This document shows positions 61,501-64,000 of a stretch of DNA of 64,000 nt, piece by piece. How positions within the stretch are numbered: the stretch's first letter is position 1; each line of letters opens with the position of its first letter. The DNA is taken from assembly GCA_023055505.1 (NCBI GenBank), contig JALIRH010000002.1, positions 56,540,733 through 56,604,732 on the forward strand, given 5' to 3'. The DNA comes from Callipepla californica brunnescens. Its lineage: Eukaryota; Chordata; Aves; Galliformes; Odontophoridae. The notes below the pieces were generated by a model. The model worked only from the letters and a program-made list of their open reading frames with translations. It made no database searches and was not told the origin of the DNA. The translations under genes were made by a program, and so were the position numbers.

Positions 61501-64000
61501 TAAAGGGAAGACTGACACACTCATCAAAGGAACACTTTATATATCTGTCTCTTCCTCTCTATTCCTTCTGACTGCTAAGAAAGCCAGGCGTCATTGACTT
61601 GAAACTTAAACAGAGGAATAAATCAGCTGATTTCTTCAATAATACGTTTGCTCCTCTTCATGCAGTGTATTTCTGGGTGACTGAGGAAGATCTAGACAGC
61701 CTGAGTAGAAAATGGGTTTAAATTCTGCATTTTGAGTGGAAGTTAATGGTCAGTACCTAATTGTTAGCAAAACAAGGGAATACAAAGTGACTGAATTGAA
61801 ATAAAAACATGCTTTCAAACTACCATTTGGCCAATACTATGTTGTTCTGTCAGAAACATTTAACTTATGCAGACAGAATCAGTATTCCAACTTTGAAATA
61901 ACTTTTGTCTTTTTCATGTCTTAATTCCCTTGCTATATAAAATACCTGATATTATCTAAATATAGTCAACACTAAATTGAAAAGCTAAGAGAATCAACTT
62001 CACTAAGTCCACAGTGCGTACATGAATGGATGTTAAGAGATTACAAAATCTCTTAATGGTGTGATGTCTGTGATGACATCTCATTTTGTGTTTTAAAATA
62101 TTTGTCTATTATTTGCATATTGGAAAAGAATAGTGAAGAAATGAATCATAAAGTGAATGGCATAGCAAAACTTATAATCAGTGACCACAAGTCACTTGAA
62201 GTCAGCATGTTTAGAAATTAGAGCACAATACCAAAATGTGCAATCAATCATGTGCCAGGTGTAGCTTTCCATTTGCCAAGTCACATTTCTAAATGCAGAT
62301 ATCAAGTTGGTTTGGAATTTCATTGCTGCAGTCTTTCACCTTCTTCAAGTAAAGCAAAGCTTTGCCATTCCAGGGGTATAATAATTTTGACAAGCTCCCT
62401 CCGATTGCTAATAAAAGGAAGAAGCAGAATGAATCAACTGAGCAAAGAGATACATTTACAAACACCTGCATTTTTTTTTTCTGAAGAAACATGCTTGGGA
62501 ATTTCAGCAGTGCTGATTGCTCCTAAATATTTTAGCAGTGTGAAAAAAAAAAAGGTTATGTTTGGTCTGCCCCAAAAAAATCTGTAAGCAAAGGAATCTT
62601 TGGTGCATAGAAGTTCAGCTGATAAGAAGCTTAAGGCAGATGCCTTGTGTTTCCTGCATCACAGGAAATCCCTGTGCCCCTGTGAGATGAGCCTGAAGTC
62701 TGCGAGCAAGATGACCCAGCAGAATTGAGCAGCAGCACTGTCTTGCCTCGACCCCTCCCCTCTGGCTATGAGGACAGCAGGGAATAACTCCTGGAAGGGC
62801 AACACTTCGATTCTTCCCACACTATCTGTCGGAGTAGGACTGGTGCATTAGAGACATATGAAGAGAGTACTCGAAACCCCAGCAGTGACTCAGAAACAAC
62901 AATCTTCCAGTTGGCATGCAAGAGACAGTGTTTAAGAGTATTCCTCTCTCTCTTTCCTTTATTTATTTATTTATTTATTTTGTGTGTGTGTCTCACTGCA
63001 GTGGGAGGAGACCTGTGCTGGTACTGGCAGAAGCTCCCAAGAAAGAAGACAGCTGCTGGAAGGGAGAGAGCTCTCTGCTGTGCAAGACTTCTGTGTCTGT
63101 ACGCCACAAGCATTTGTGAAGAGGTTAGGAAGGACTGCAGATGCTGTGGGGGAAAAACACCTGAAGAAGTTAGAGCTCAGTAGAGGAACAGCACTTAGGA
63201 ATGATGGTAGAAGTCTGCAGTCTCATGGTGTAGCTACATTTTGAAAACAGCTGATGAGAAAACAGAAGTTTTCCAGGTCCATCTTTTGCAGTACACTGTG
63301 AATGCATCACTTCCCTCCTTCCAATTTCCCAAAATTGTTTAATAAAGGCAAGATTACCAGTGACACCAGTGCAAGTTCCAGCCATGGTCTTTCTCCACGC
63401 AGGAAAATGAAGGCTCGAAGGTGGAAAGTTTCCAAATCACTGCAGAACATCACTAGAAATCACCATTGCTGCATTTTTTCCTTCCTGCTGAGGCTTGTCA
63501 TTCTTAAAGCTATGGGGAGGGCTATTGCATAAGGCTGGCATTGTTCAGGCAGGAAAATTTCCCGAACATGATGGCTGCCACTGACACAATCTGTAGAAAG
63601 TCTTCACTTGAAATATGGCTCAGGGTATTCTCATGCAGCTCCCCTAGGCAGCCAGGTTGCTTTAATTAATCTTAGCACTCTTTAGTGTACAGTGAACCAA
63701 TAGGAATTGTCTAGTGCAGTGAGCGGTTCAAGGCTGTGCAATAAAAATAAGGGTTCTTTATCTTAGTCTGCAGTCTTTTTATGGAAAAAAAGTAGTGTTT
63801 AGACTATTCTGGAAAACTTCTATAATCTCTGAAGGGAGAGTAATGGCATACAGAGTTGAGCTATTTTTGGGACAAATACTCTGCCCACTTTCCAAAGATT
63901 TTAGAGTGGTTGAACTGGATGTTTTAGAAAGCTGCAAAGAACCCACTGGATAACTTAATATCGCTTTATTAAATGTATAACTGAATCATTAATGTATTGC
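58521..64000. other. Gene-poor intergenic stretch to the right edge
   Basis: No gene, RNA gene or clear repeat was recognised beyond microsatellites and a 10-bp perfect hairpin at 62033-62056. In human the next gene after MSANTD3 is TMEFF1, but none of its cysteine-rich follistatin or EGF exons is visible here. Confidence 0.5.
62958..62990. repeat. (TTTA)n-(TG)n compound microsatellite
   Basis: About six TTTA units followed directly by about five TG units on plus. Confidence 0.9.

Noticed and set aside
62911..63244. Overlapping plus ORFs of 67-90 codons
   Set aside because: They arise around the TTTA/TG microsatellite; three frames are open at once with no family similarity.

Overview
The window is vertebrate nuclear DNA, most probably from a bird of the chicken lineage. 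Genes are split by long AT-rich introns, promoters sit in CpG islands, and the dominant interspersed repeats are CR1-type LINE fragments (at least 13) plus one mariner-family DNA transposon. No bacterial, organellar or exogenous viral organisation is present. Exons were assembled by hand from open frames, splice dinucleotides and matching codon phase.

Layout. (1) About 1-15 kb, minus strand: the 5' half of TEX10, a subunit of the PELP1-TEX10-WDR18 (Rix1-like) ribosome-maturation complex. Five coding exons (494 complete codons) join in phase, and the 3' half lies off the left edge. Its CpG-island promoter is at about 14.2-15.0 kb. (2) About 19.1-38.7 kb, minus strand: a 16-coding-exon gene encoding a 475-residue protein with two matrin/U1-type C2H2 zinc fingers, an acidic middle and a helical C-terminal block. 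All 16 exon junctions keep frame. I cannot name it, and I recall no human gene at this position. (3) About 38.6-39.8 kb: a CpG island that is the head-to-head promoter of the zinc-finger gene (minus) and MSANTD3 (plus). (4) 43.4-45.5 kb, plus strand: MSANTD3, complete in two coding exons (273 aa). (5) About 45.5-64 kb: no recognisable host gene. It holds MSANTD3 downstream sequence, a mariner copy with inverted ends (53.4-53.9 kb), a small GC-rich patch (57.6-57.9 kb), CR1 tails, a decayed Ty3/gypsy-like integrase fragment (58.1-58.5 kb, minus) and an unidentified broken coding-like stretch (51.3-51.9 kb, minus).

The gene order TEX10(-), MSANTD3(+) matches the human 9q31 neighbourhood (INVS, TEX10, MSANTD3, TMEFF1). 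The extra zinc-finger gene between them is the most interesting item. There is no functional operon-like system. TEX10 acts in 60S ribosome maturation, MSANTD3 is a Myb/SANT-like nuclear protein, and the zinc-finger protein looks like an RNA- or DNA-binding nuclear protein by family.
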